The notes under the pieces were generated by a model that searched no databases, was not told where the DNA came from, and saw only the letters and a list, made by a program, of their open reading frames with translations. DNA of 64,000 bases from Cryptomeria japonica (Eukaryota; Streptophyta; Pinopsida; Cupressales; Cupressaceae): NCBI RefSeq assembly GCF_030272615.1, contig NC_081414.1, positions 664,280,938 through 664,344,937 of the forward strand, written 5' to 3'. The translations under genes were made by a program, and so were the position numbers. Of this stretch, positions 1 to 10,499 are shown piece by piece (position 1 is the first letter of the stretch; each line of letters starts with the position of its first letter).

Positions 1-673
1 ACCTAAGACAATGCAAATCAAATGAAATCACAAAGATTATACCATCACATGTCCAATAGGGTTTGGATCTCCATTCTTCCTATCTCCATTGATCTTGCTT
101 GATATATTTGCTCTCAGATTTTATGTGTGCACAAGAGCTCAACAGAGAACGGAAATGTGGTTGCAAGTAGGATCGCATATGAAAGTTCGAATGCTAGGAT
201 GCTTGATTAGGTTCTCAGGGTTGATAATGAAGGAAGCATCTCCTTATATAGAAGACACTATAAGAAATGGAGGAATAAGATTGAGAGGTGTAAAAGATAA
301 ATGGTCGGCTATGATTAGAGGGTGGGTAGAGGAAATAAGAAAATAATGAAAGGGTAGGTAGTGTAGGAATTAAGAGATGAATGACATGTGTCATGGGTAG
401 AAAAGGTTAATGAATTAATTAAATAAATAAAGATTTAATTTAATTAATAGAAGAAGTGGGATCAATTAAATAAATAAGATATTTATTTAATTTAGGAAAA
501 GGGTAATTTAAATAAATAAAAGTATTTATTTAAATGAGAAATAAGGCTAGAAGAGGATAAATGAATTAATTAAATAAATAAAGATTTATTTAATTAATAG
601 AAGAATTAGGCTTAAATAATTAAATAAATAAAGATGTTTATTTAATTAGACAGGACAATTTTAGGTGTCTACA
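1..673 (+). repeat. LTR fragment, 3' part of an LTR cut by the window edge
   Basis: The stretch ends at 673 in AGGTGTCTACA, a common 3' end of plant Ty3 LTRs. A TATA-like box (TTATATAG) lies near 244-251. From about 412 to 650 it holds several diverged copies of AATTAAATAAATAAAGAT, a low-complexity subrepeat. No primer-binding site follows at 674, so it is either a solo or a 3' LTR read on the plus strand. The short ORF at 89-346 has no domain I recognise and is not called. Confidence 0.5.
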
Positions 674-2640
674 GTACTCAACATAGCTAGTCACCTCTTT
701 CATTTTTCAAAAAGTTTCATAGCACGAGGGTTAATGATCTTCTTTGGAGCCAGTTTGGCCGCGTCCTTCGTCGGGCTTCAATTTATAATTTTTTTTGACC
801 ACCCCAGCCAATCAAAACACTTAAATTCCACCAGTTGGAGGGTCCTTATTCATGGTGGAACAGTTCCTTTTATTTCTCTCTATTGGTTGACGGGGAAAGC
901 TTATTCTTTCGCGGGTTCACAAGTTAGTTTTGTAAAGGCTTCCTTCCCTTCGCAGAATGACCAAGGGAACATATGTTTTCACCATTTCACAATGGTCGGC
1001 TGATGTGGCAAGGTCCACTCTATGAAACCATAAAGATCGTATGGTTTTTGTTGTTTTGCCAATGTTCAAACCGATGGTGGGGTCCACCTCACGATATAGA
1101 GAAAGCTCCTTTGGTGAGCAAGTGGTAGTACAGTGACAACTGGTAGGGCCAACTCATTTTGTGGGCCCTCTTCCCAAAGGCATTTTTGAGATAAAGGGGT
1201 CATTGTGGGCCCAATTTTGATAACGTGGTGAAAAAAGGGCCAGCAATGTAAAGGCCTTCACAGTTTCACAAAGGTAGAGAGTGAGGGTGGGGCCTAGCCC
1301 ATGAAGCCGAAAACTCAGGCGGCGGTAACATAAATGCTTATCACCATTTTGCGGCCGTAAATGCCAAAGACAAATGATAGGCCTCGAGATGGTGATAGCG
1401 GCTAGAGAAAGGAAAGGAAACATCATGGTTTCACAGCAATAGGCTCAAGGCCATTCTCGAGCCTGCAAAACAGTGGTAGTGTGACTAACACATCATGTTA
1501 GTTAACACTTTATCGCTATTTCGTAGGGTTACATAGTAAGACTTTTTAGGCACTGCGAAGCAACGATAGACGTAGTGGGGCCAACCCTCTATGTGGCTCA
1601 TCTAGCACCACCTGATTTTCATAAAGAGGTCAATCTAAGGTCATGTTTTAAACTTATTTTTGAGCCCTTTGGAGGGCTATGTGGCACAATTAGGCACGTC
1701 CATGTGAACACATTTTGGATGATTTGAGGGCCAATTTTCAAACTTGTGAGTAGGTAAGAAATTTAAATCCCTTTTGTAGGGTAGTTGGTGACCAAGCAGT
1801 CGAAACTCAAATTGCAGGCCTAGTCGGCACCCAATACCCAACCAGAATTTTGTTCAACCATCAAGGGGCTCCTCCATTACTCTAGATTTGACCTTGTAGC
1901 TCATTTTTAGACACCACCCATGCTCTTTCAATGCATTCAGAGGACTTTGTGGGACTCGGCAGGTGTACTCATGCCCTTTCTGCACAAGGTTATTTCCTTG
2001 ATTCCCAAGGATTTTGTTTCTTCCCAAGTAAAGAAGGGATTTTTAGACTGTTTCACATGCCATCCAATTGGTCTCTAATCTGATCATCCTTCTTCTGATA
2101 TTTTGTAACCTAACCCTAGGTGAGGGTTTGGGTTTCTCAACTGATCAATCATAGTTATGCCTAAGCTTTAAAAGGCAATTTTGTAGCTTGTTCTTGAGAT
2201 CTTCCTTTCTGTCATTAGAATACTTTCTTTCTTTTGACTGTAAAAGTTAGTTGCCTTCACATTTTAATAGAATTGCTTGTCTTACCTTGTTTCAGTTTGA
2301 ACAAATGTGTATATTTTCTTACCTCTTTGTTTGAATGAATCTTTTCTTATTTTTCTTAAGCATAAGTGATAGTGTTGATCCCTCTTTGGATGGCACTTGA
2401 GAACTATCTCTTTTCCACTTTCCATTTTTTAGAATTCCAACCTTCACTCATCTTTTGAAAGCTAATTTAGGTAGAAACTAGTTTATCCTTTGGCAATCTC
2501 TGTTGGTGTTTAGTGCATTTATAGGCAGATAATTTCAACTTTTAATCTAGGTGCAAACCTCTTTCCCTTTTATACATTCCTTCTTCCCTTTTCCCTCTCA
2601 GATCCTATTTTAGGTCTCTAATGTGCTGGGTTGGTCCAAC
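674..2640. other. Non-coding repeat-like sequence, no gene seen
   Basis: This stretch has no ORF with a recognisable domain. It is less AT-rich than its surroundings and rich in short GTGG/GGTCCAC-type words, which suggests an unclassified retroelement interior. From about 2050 it becomes T-rich leader-like sequence. Confidence 0.3.
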
Positions 2641-2739
2641 ACCTACATTAGATTGACAAGGAAGATGGCCTTCTCTGGAGATTCAATCTCACATTTAGCA
2701 AAGTCCCATATTTGGAGATTGATTTCATGTTTCAGAAGG

Positions 2740-2960
2740 TTGGTGATCAAGTTTGATCGCTAAGGGTCCAAAATTTTGTGACAACAGTGCCCTCAATATG
2801 AGTGTTGGACACCTTAGCCACCAGCTCCTCATTAACCTCTAGTTTCATACCATAGACACAAAGCACACCATCCTTCCACCCATGAACATAGGCCTCAATA
2901 ACAAGGGCATCTGCATCATGAAGCGCCTCGATATAACCAATCAAACATCTCACTGAAAGT
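2740..2960 (-). pseudogene. Fragment of a capsid-like retroelement ORF
   Basis: About 68 residues on the minus strand carry the pattern AYVHGWKDG, then VYGMKLEVNEELVAKVS, then EGT. The same layout (short aromatic or glycine stretch, a hydrophobic strand, acidic EE/KEA, then an A-x-TG-like turn) is seen in the ORF at 19308 and in the broken ORF near 38500. I read it as one exon-sized remnant of that retroelement domain. I do not know a formal family name. No start, stop or partner domain is preserved. Confidence 0.4.
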
Positions 2961-3101
2961 TCTTTCCATACTACTTCTTTATTTCACCTTTTTTCATAGA
3001 CTGTGGGCTCCAAACAGTTCATGTCTCCCCCCATCTTACAAAAATCCCAATTCTCAACAACCTGCAACACAAACAGAGCTACTAAATGAAATAGAAACAA
3101 T

Positions 3102-3570
3102 TTAAAAAACCACCAGAAAGTTCGGTTTTCCCCACATAAACGAAGTCTTGCCTAGGACACCTTGGAAGATGTCATTCTCCATCATTTCCAAAAACCCCTT
3201 GAGCCTCCCACATATCATAATCATTGCGGAGTAAGGTAAGAAGATCCATTGGGATCCGGTCATAAATGTTCCAAACTTTCCTACTTGGCAAGTTGACCCC
3301 AATGTTGGCCAAATTATCCGCAACCTTTTACCTTCATGGTAGACATGTGAAACTTTAAATTCATCAAAGTCCCTGAGAAGCATTAGGCTATCTTCAATAA
3401 TATGTTTAATCGACCAATTAGGAGAGGAGGAACACATTAAACAATTAATGATGTTTAGGGAGTCATACTCCAACCAGACCCTTTTCAAGCCTTTCTCTTT
3501 CGCCAATTTGATCCCAGCATAGGTTGTGATACCAAATGTTAAAATTGGAGCATAAATTAATTTCTCTTTA
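3102..3570 (-). pseudogene. LINE-type RNase H (RVT_3) remnant, frameshifted
   Basis: The minus strand encodes a plant LINE RNase H core: IKLAKEKGLKRVWLEYDSLN followed by NCL, then a helix with WSIKHIIEDSLMLL and the C-terminal HVYHEGKRL. Near 3330 the frame shifts by one. In the next frame the expected continuation VADNLANIGVNLPSRKVWN and WEAQG follows, as in plant LINE ORF2 C-termini. The central D of YDSLN matches the second catalytic Asp of RNase H. The reverse transcriptase part is absent, so this is an isolated scrap, separate from the LINE at 7221-13630. Confidence 0.7.
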
Positions 3571-3934
3571 TATAAATAAATGGATCTAGAGATCCTTAGA
3601 TAAATGAAATACATGAAGAGACATGTCTCTTACATGAGGCATGACCATGCATGACAAATGCAGCATAGTGTGATTAAATATTATTTATATTTTTAACATT
3701 ATGTATTTATAGATCACACCAATACAGTAGTTAAAATATAATGATAAACTTTTGTATTTATATATTTGACATTATGCATTCATAGATCTCACCAATACAA
3801 TAGTAAAAATACAATGGCTACTGGAAACTTTCTATTTGCATTGGATGGCTTCTCTTGGGTTGTTCTACATGTATTTCCAAAACTTTTCCCTATTTGGGCA
3901 ATTTGAGCATCATTTTTATGTACTTCTTTGTTTG

Positions 3935-5000
3935 CAGACACGTTGAGACAAAGTGTCACTCTTGTGTATGGTTTTGGGGGATTTTTCAAATTATGTTGTG
4001 TCTTATTTGGTATATGCACTATATTATAAAGTGTCATGGGGGGTTGTGTGGTTCCTTTTGTTTTTCATCGCGCATTTGTTCAATGAGTGTCCCTCCATGA
4101 CAACATTGAATCCTAGAGATTCTTGTCCCATGCATGTGTGCATTGGTTGCATACCCTTTTTAGTTTTAGGTACTTTCTTGTGCATGCTCACATATTTATT
4201 CTCCTTCACGCACTTCATGGTGACTGACAGTTTTAGTGAAATTGTCAAACCTCCCCCTTGTAAGAATCATGGGGGGTTTCTACTATTGGTGCTAATGCTT
4301 TCTTGGTTTAACTTTGGAGTGAGTTATGTATACATTATTTGTTCATGTGTACTATCTAGATGTAGTGGGTGTATTTCAATTATATGGAGCTTTTTCCATA
4401 TAGACACTCTTGCATTCCAATTTTGTGGATGCAACCTTTTATCCTCATCTGATCAGTGTTCTTTAGACTATTGACACCTATATTTTCAACATTTACACTT
4501 GCATGGTTGAGTAGTATCATTGGGGTCACTCGTGTAGATTCATGTGCCATCTACATATTTGAATAATGGATTTTTTGTCTTTGTATACCATCTGTTTGAT
4601 CGAATAGTGTTGTTGGGGGCACTCATGCAGATTATTGTCTTCTTGACCCTGATCATCATCTTGGTTTCAGAGAAAGTTAATCATTTTAACACTATAGAAG
4701 TTATCATTTGATAGTTGTCTATAACTTTATGCTTCAAGGGATATTCTTCATGTTTTTAATCTTTTGGGACATTGATTTTGAGGCTCCTTAGTCCTTTATT
4801 CCTTTTTGTCTCTTTTGGAGAGGATTTTTCTCCCATTGGTTTTTTCTCATTTTCTCCGTTTGTGAGAGATTGCATTGATTTGTATTAGGTACCTCATCAT
4901 GTATTTTGTTGTCAAGACCAATTCTTGTATTTCATGCATTTAGAGGATTCTTTACTTCTCCCTAAGTTTCGCATTGTAATTTTATTTTGTAATATTTTCT
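3935..5000 (+). repeat. Dispersed repeat, copy 1 (paralogue of 45915-46650)
   Basis: The segment matches 45915-46650 in order and orientation. Shared blocks include TATAAAGTG followed by CATGRGGGGGTT, then GGGCACTCATGCAGATTAT near 4616 and 46362, then the TTGTATT-GGTACCT-ATCA block near 4880 and 46564. In the second copy this unit ends in a G-rich tract just before an LTR-like repeat, so it probably is the untranslated 3' part of an LTR element. The hydrophobic ORF at 3953-4474 is not conserved between copies and is not called. Confidence 0.6.
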
Positions 5001-5095
5001 TTTGAGGAATATAGTATTTTTTGTGCTACTCTCCTTTGTGAAAGGTGTTCTTCATTTGTTGTTTTATCCTACAATATTGTGTTGCAAAATTCAAC

Positions 5096-5241
5096 ATGAA
5101 GATTAGAAGTATTAAGATGAGGATTAGAAGCATTGAGATGAGGATTATAAGTATTTAGATAAGGATTAGAAGCATTGAGATGAGGATTAGAAGTATTAAG
5201 ATGAGGATTAGAAGTATTAAGATGAGGATTAGAAGCATGAT
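5096..5241 (+). repeat. 21-bp minisatellite, about 7 copies
   Basis: Seven consecutive units of the type ATGAGGATTAGAAGYATTRAG start at 5096, 5117, 5138, 5159, 5180, 5201 and 5222, the last decayed. Units alternate between a CATTGAG and a TATTAAG ending, suggesting expansion partly as 42-bp dimers. Confidence 0.9.
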
Positions 5242-6190
5242 GATGTATTGGGCATGGTGTTGATGATCTTATGTATGCTACAAGTTATCGATATATCTAT
5301 TGTATTGTTCTTGAGTGAGCAAATGGTGCCACAAGGTCTTTTTCTCTTTGCAGGTTGGTGAAGAATGAGAATGCAGAAAGATGTGTTGAAGACTGTTTGG
5401 AAGATCGCTCCACACTTGTTGATATGGTCTTGAGGTTTGCAATTCAAATTGTATGCTATGTGGATGTTGCACTCCTATCTTTTCATGTCTATAGTTTTGT
5501 AGCAAGTATTATTGGAAAATGCAATATGGTGGTATTCTGATTGTTTGTTAGGACTAGTTGAAAAATGCTCTGCTCCACATTGATGTTGTTATTGTTGTGG
5601 GATGTGCTAATAATGTTTGTGTAGTGCCTTAGCTCAAATTTTAAATGATAAAGTATTCCACGAGTATGTTTGGCAATGTCTTATCTCATGATTGTGTTGT
5701 CTGAGAAACCGGATATGAAGAACCTTGTATCAGTTTGGTTGTGTTGGAACTTGTTTTTGGCATGGTAGTGTGAAATGGGTAGTTGGGAATGTTGTTGGAT
5801 GTTCATGAAGCATCTCTACTTGGTTAGCATGACAATTATTTAACTTTTTGGTGACACATATTGTTTCTTATTAGTTTTCAAGGTGATTTGTGGCTATCTA
5901 GTTGACTAGGTCTATTCTCTTGCTTGTGCTACCATTGAAGGTTGTGATAAGTTATTTTAGGGCCCTATTATGCCTCTCGGTGAACTGCATTAAGTAAATT
6001 CATTTGAAAGTTATTTTATTTGGTCAACTAGTTATGTGTTACACATTTTATCTACACATTACCCTGTTGTTGACTTCGGAGGATGTGCACTAGCCATGGT
6101 TCATGTTTGGGGTTACATTTATGTGTTAAGATGTTTTAGGTCCTCTCTACCTCCTAGATTGGACCTCTTTTACCACAATTATGTTTTGAG
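5242..6190. other. No feature recognised
   Basis: The stretch is T- and G-rich and non-coding. The ORFs here are short, overlap on both strands and show no domain. Confidence 0.3.
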
Positions 6191-6820
6191 GTCAAATTGT
6201 TGAGTTTATTTCTTGTCTCTTGTTCTAGTAGACCTAATTAGAGTTTTGAGATGATGTAGATGGTATATATAGAAGATCAAATCAATTGCAAGTTGTGTGG
6301 AATTTTGTGGAGTGAAGTAGCAGATGTGTGAGGTGGAATTTTTGGAATTGAATTTCCAAATAGTTGCTTAAAGAGATGTGTCAAGGAAGCCACATTCTAG
6401 GGAGATTATTGGATGCAATAATGTTGAAGGCCTATTCATTGTATTTCATATTTATGTATCATGCTCTGAGAAAGTGATTCTCTTGAGTAGGTCCTCATAT
6501 CTTGCACCTTGTCTTGAAGTGGTGAACCTCGACAATAAGTCCATGTAGGGAGTAGTGTGCTTCCTTAGCGGTGAGCCTTGAAACAAACTTTGTAATTCTT
6601 GTTCATTTATATTATGAGATAACTCTCACCATAGTTTTTTCCTTCTTGGTTTTCCATGTAAATCAAGTATTTTCTTATGCATTAGTGTTCAATGCTTTAT
6701 CTTTCTTTATTGTTGATCAGATTAACGTTTTGGAATTTGAATTGTGCTAAAAGTTTATTTTTTGGTGAAAATTGATTCACCCCTCCTCTTCCCTCTCTCA
6801 TTCTTGGGGTGTGTTTAACA
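6191..6820 (+). repeat. LTR-like sequence, 3' half (5' border uncertain)
   Basis: A TATA box (GTATATATAG) at about 6264-6272 is followed 550 bp later by GATTCACCCCTCCTC and the terminus TTTAACA at 6820. This matches the layout of the complete LTRs seen at 17799 and 23495, which end in GATTCACC...CTAACA. No primer-binding site follows and I could not fix the 5' border. Confidence 0.45.
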
Positions 6821-7006
6821 TAAGCAAGGTGTGATGAAGTATTAGCTAACTACCTGCAACTAAAAATTAAATAAACTATGCATAATATTAAATGCTTAGT
6901 GACTAATATATAGTAATGAGATATGGCCCAATTAAAAGGATAATCTAGGATGCCACCTAGGACTAAGTAAACTTAAATAATGTGAATAACCACATTCACA
7001 CCAACA
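6821..7006 (-). repeat. LTR-like insertion border inside the older Copia element
   Basis: Read on the minus strand, TGTTGGTGTGAATGTGG starts at 7006. It abruptly replaces the Copia protease-downstream reading frame found to its right (7007-7200). TGTTGG is the LTR start used by the other elements here. The far border was not found. Confidence 0.35.
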
Positions 7007-7200
7007 TGTCATAGCATTGTCCCTAAATTTCACCATTCATTCACTTTCTTCAAAGAGAGAAATTTTTATTGTTGCTAGTTATGTGGATTGAGCAACCACT
7101 ATCAATATACCATTGGTCTTTCTCATTGTGAGCATTTAGTGCAACTTGTACAATCATGGAGCTTTCCTTCATTTAATGCTCTTTCTTTTTCTAAATCTTG
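7007..7200 (-). pseudogene. Copia protease remnant (3' continuation of the Copia element at 14.3-16.9 kb)
   Basis: On the minus strand the sequence reads QWYIDSGCSIHIT, the catalytic D-S-G motif of Copia aspartic protease in its usual WYIDSGCSxHMT context, preceded by AHNEK and followed by a degraded F-S-L. The gag that should precede it lies at 14332-16215. The two are separated by the LINE (7221-13630) and the solo LTR (13774-14326). Removing both joins gag and protease in the right order, which supports a single old minus-strand element. Confidence 0.7.
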
Positions 7201-7220
7201 TTTTCTTAATTGTTTTTATT
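7201..7220. repeat. LINE target-site duplication, left copy
   Basis: The 20 bases TTTTCTTAATTGTTTTTATT are identical to 13631-13650. They bracket the LINE exactly at its tail (7221) and its truncated 5' end (13630). Confidence 0.9.
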
Positions 7221-7450
7221 TTGTTTATTTTGTTTTTTGATCGGTAAGAGGTTGTAGCCAAAAAAAATTTATTAATCAAAATTATTTTTTTACATCACTC
7301 CACTTGTGTAGGCACCGGTAGGAAAGAGTGGAGGCAAGAAAACCTCCGGCCTTGCTCGGGACCGTAGTCCAGATAGATTCTATATCTAATTACAATAAGC
7401 ATAGATTAAGAATAATACAATAACACCCCGGGCTAGGGTGAGCAAGTGGG
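7221..7450 (-). repeat. LINE 3' end with A-rich tail
   Basis: The minus strand shows GGGGTGTTATTGTATTATTC, then a stretch ending TTACCGATCAAAAAACAAAA, the usual 3' terminus of plant L1 elements. On the plus strand this appears as TTTTTTGATCGGTAAGAGG at 7234-7252. Confidence 0.75.
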
Positions 7451-8044
7451 AAGATATTTTATTTCCCTTACATGCCCATATTACTATTTTTCAATTGTCA
7501 CTGTTCTCCTTGTGCTATTTAAGAGTTTGAGCCTTGATTGCATGTAGCCTTTTGTCATTTTAGCATCTTACATCCTATCAATTGTTCAAGATGGCCCTGC
7601 ATCTCCTGCATGGTTAGTTTTCAAAACACTTGCCCAGATTGTTAGTCACATGAAGTGTTCCAACGAGATTTGACATCCTTCTCTGATGTTTCTCAAAATC
7701 TTAACTTCATATATCTGAAATTACAGAGTATCTAGATAATTTCCTTTCTAAGAAGAGATCATCCATAGTTATGAATCACCTGTTCACCACTTTTTGTTGA
7801 TGTACCCAAATGCTATCCCTGAAAATGGATGATATCCAAGATACAATAACAAAAGGGGGTAAATGGGACTTCTGTCATGCCTGAGTCTAGCTAAGGGTAA
7901 TAGAGGTTTATAGAAAGTTCAGCAGCAAGTATCAAATGAGTATATGGCAGGGCACTTGGGGGTAACAAATGATTTTCTCAATTCCTAAAGGCCAACACAT
8001 GCAGAAAATGAGGGCTAAAATTTTACCAAAATGGTACACCTGTT

Positions 8045-10290
8045 GAATCGAAGAAACCTACCGATGTTTCATCGATAAGATGATTTATCGAATAGACTTG
8101 GGCGTCAATGAACTTCAAAAGGGGCTTATCGCAAGCATTATTTTTCATCGATAGAAGGTTATCGAAGAAACCTAAGGAGGTTTCATCGATGAAGCAAGGC
8201 TACCGAAGAAACTGCAGTGTCGGTAGGACATGTAATGAATTCAACGAAGAAGATAGATCTTTCGAAAAGATGAGATCGAAGAAACTGGGGAAGGTTTCAT
8301 CGATAGGACAGTTCAAGAGAAGAAGGTTGTCGAAGAGATACTAAAGTTATTGGCCGACAGAGACAGTTTCATCGAAACATAAAGGTCGATAAAACATAAG
8401 AGAGTTTCATCGATATGAAAAGGTGATCGAAGGAAAGGGGACACTGATGAACCTAAGAGGGACTCATCGAAAGCATAGATTCCACCGAAAGAGGATATCG
8501 AAGAAAGTAGAGATGGTTTTCATCGACGGGAAGGCTTCCAAGGAAATAATGCCATTAGCTCAACATGAAGAGAACTTACCGAAAGAAGCGTTCTCATCGA
8601 AAGAGTGATAACGATCAAACAGAAAGATATCGATAATAATATGAGTTTCGAGGAGGCTAAAAGGTATGTTATCGGTGAGTGGTTTTACCGATGCAACTTT
8701 ATTGAGGAAGATTACTAATGAGCTCATCGATGAAAGGTGATAGTGGATGCAAATCAACAAAAGACAAATGGTTTCGATGAAACAGTAGACCTATTCATCG
8801 ACGGAGTGAAGTGATGTCGATAGAAAAAGAGTTTTGATGGAAGGATAAAGGAAGTTACTGAATCCCAAGGTTTCTTCGACATAAGACCCAACGATGTCTC
8901 GTCAATATAAAAGGGAATTGAAGAAACCTATCTATGTTTCATCGATAAGATGATTTATCGAATAGACTTGGGCCTCGATGAACTTAAAAAGGGACTTATC
9001 GAAAGCGTTATTTTCATCAATAGAAGGTATATCGATGAAACCAAGGAGGTTCCATCGATGAAGTAGGGCTACCGAAGAAACTTCGATATCGGTAGGATAT
9101 GCAATGAATACAACGAAGAAGATAGTTCTATCGAAATGATGAAATTGAAGAAACTGGGGATGGTTTCATCAATAGGACTGTTCAGGAAAAGAAGGATGTC
9201 TAAGAGATACTAAATTTATTGGCCGACAGTGCCATTTTCATCGAAAGATAAAAGGTCGATGAAACATTAGAAAGTTTCATCGATATAAAGAGGGTAGCAA
9301 AGGAAAGGGAACACTGATGAACCTAAGAGGGGCTCATCAGGAGCATTTATTCCAATGAAAGAGGATATCAAAGAAAGAAAAGACAGTTTTCATTGACGGG
9401 AAAAGTCTTCTGAGGAAATAATACCATCGACGCAATATGAAGGAAGCTTACCGAAAGAAGTGATCTTATTGAAAGAATGACCATGATCAAACAGAAGGGG
9501 GCTACATCGATAAGAATATGAGTTTCAAGGAAGCTAAAAAGCATGTTATCGATGTGTGTGGTTTTACCGATGCAACTTAATCGAGGAAGATTACTAATGA
9601 GCTCATCGATGGAAGATGATAGTGAAGTAAATCATCAAAAGAAAGATGGCATCGATGAAACAATAGACCCATTCATCGACGGAGTGTAGTGATGTCGATA
9701 GAAAAAGTATTTCGATGGAAGGATAAAGGAAATACCGAAGCCCAAGGTTTCTTCAACATGAGACCCAACGATGTCTCATCAATATAAAAGGGTATCGACA
9801 AAAAGGAAACGTTGATGAGCTTCAGAGAGGACTCATCGGAGATAGTAATTCCATTGATAAAAGATATCGAGGAAAGTGGAGATGGTTTTCATCGACAGGA
9901 AAAGGTATTCGAGGAGATAATACCATCGGTGCAAAGGGACTCACCGAAAGAAATGTTCACATCAAAAGACTAAGGTCGAACAGACAAAAGGCAGTTTCAT
10001 CGATAAAAGATATCGATGAGGAAAAAAGTTTTGAGGAGGCTAAAAGGCATGTCTTCGATATGCGTTGTTTCGCCGATATAGCTTTATTGGTGGAAGAAGT
10101 ATTCGGTGAGACAATAGATCCATTCATCGATGGGGCATTGATATCGATGGAAGAAGTATTTAGGTGGAAAAATAAAGGAGGTCATCGAAGCCCAAGGTTT
10201 CATCGGCACAAAACCCGGTGGATATCAGATAGGAAGCAGTGAGGAGATAGCCCTAGCGACCTAAAATAGTGTATCGATGAGTGAAGGAAA
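8045..10290 (-). repeat. 870-bp tandem repeat rich in CATCGA, 2.6 copies, within the LINE 3' extension
   Basis: Copy 1 spans about 8045-8913 and copy 2 about 8914-9791. Landmarks recur exactly 870 bp apart (GATTTATCGAATAGACTTGG at 8082 and 8952; CACTGATGAACC at 8442 and 9312). A partial copy 3 (9790-10290) is aligned 498 bp after copy 2. Both offsets are multiples of three. In one minus-strand frame all copies give related sentences such as FIDET, PFSLLxT and IDIF, with scattered stops. Copies also hold GAAAC(N)GTTTCATCGA units that can fold as hairpins. The plus-strand ORFs here (8108-8344, 8423-8608, 10060-10242) are probably chance. Confidence 0.75.
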
Positions 10291-10499
10291 TACGTGATCG
10301 AAGTGATACTTGAAACAAAAGTGTTAGTTACTGGTTGATGCTGAGAAGCCAATATTTAAACTGAATGTTTGTCTAAGTATCTATACGAAAATATAGGGGG
10401 CAGGAAGAGGAATCAATAAGGGGGTTAAAATAGAGTCTGGGCAAGAGAAACATAAGGGGGTGAAAAGAGGAACATGCTGACGACAACTTAGGACACGGA

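Noticed and set aside
665-1426. ORFs at 665-1003 (+) and 1154-1426 (-)
   Set aside because: No domain and no gene-like context. The first begins inside an LTR end.
3953-4474. 173-residue plus-strand ORF resembling a multi-pass membrane protein
   Set aside because: It comes from T-rich repeat sequence. The homologous copy at 45915-46650 does not keep the frame and no domain is recognisable.
8108-10242. Plus-strand arginine/lysine-rich ORFs in the 870-bp repeat
   Set aside because: They are short, not preserved between repeat copies, and opposite to the LINE orientation. The minus-strand frame is the better candidate.
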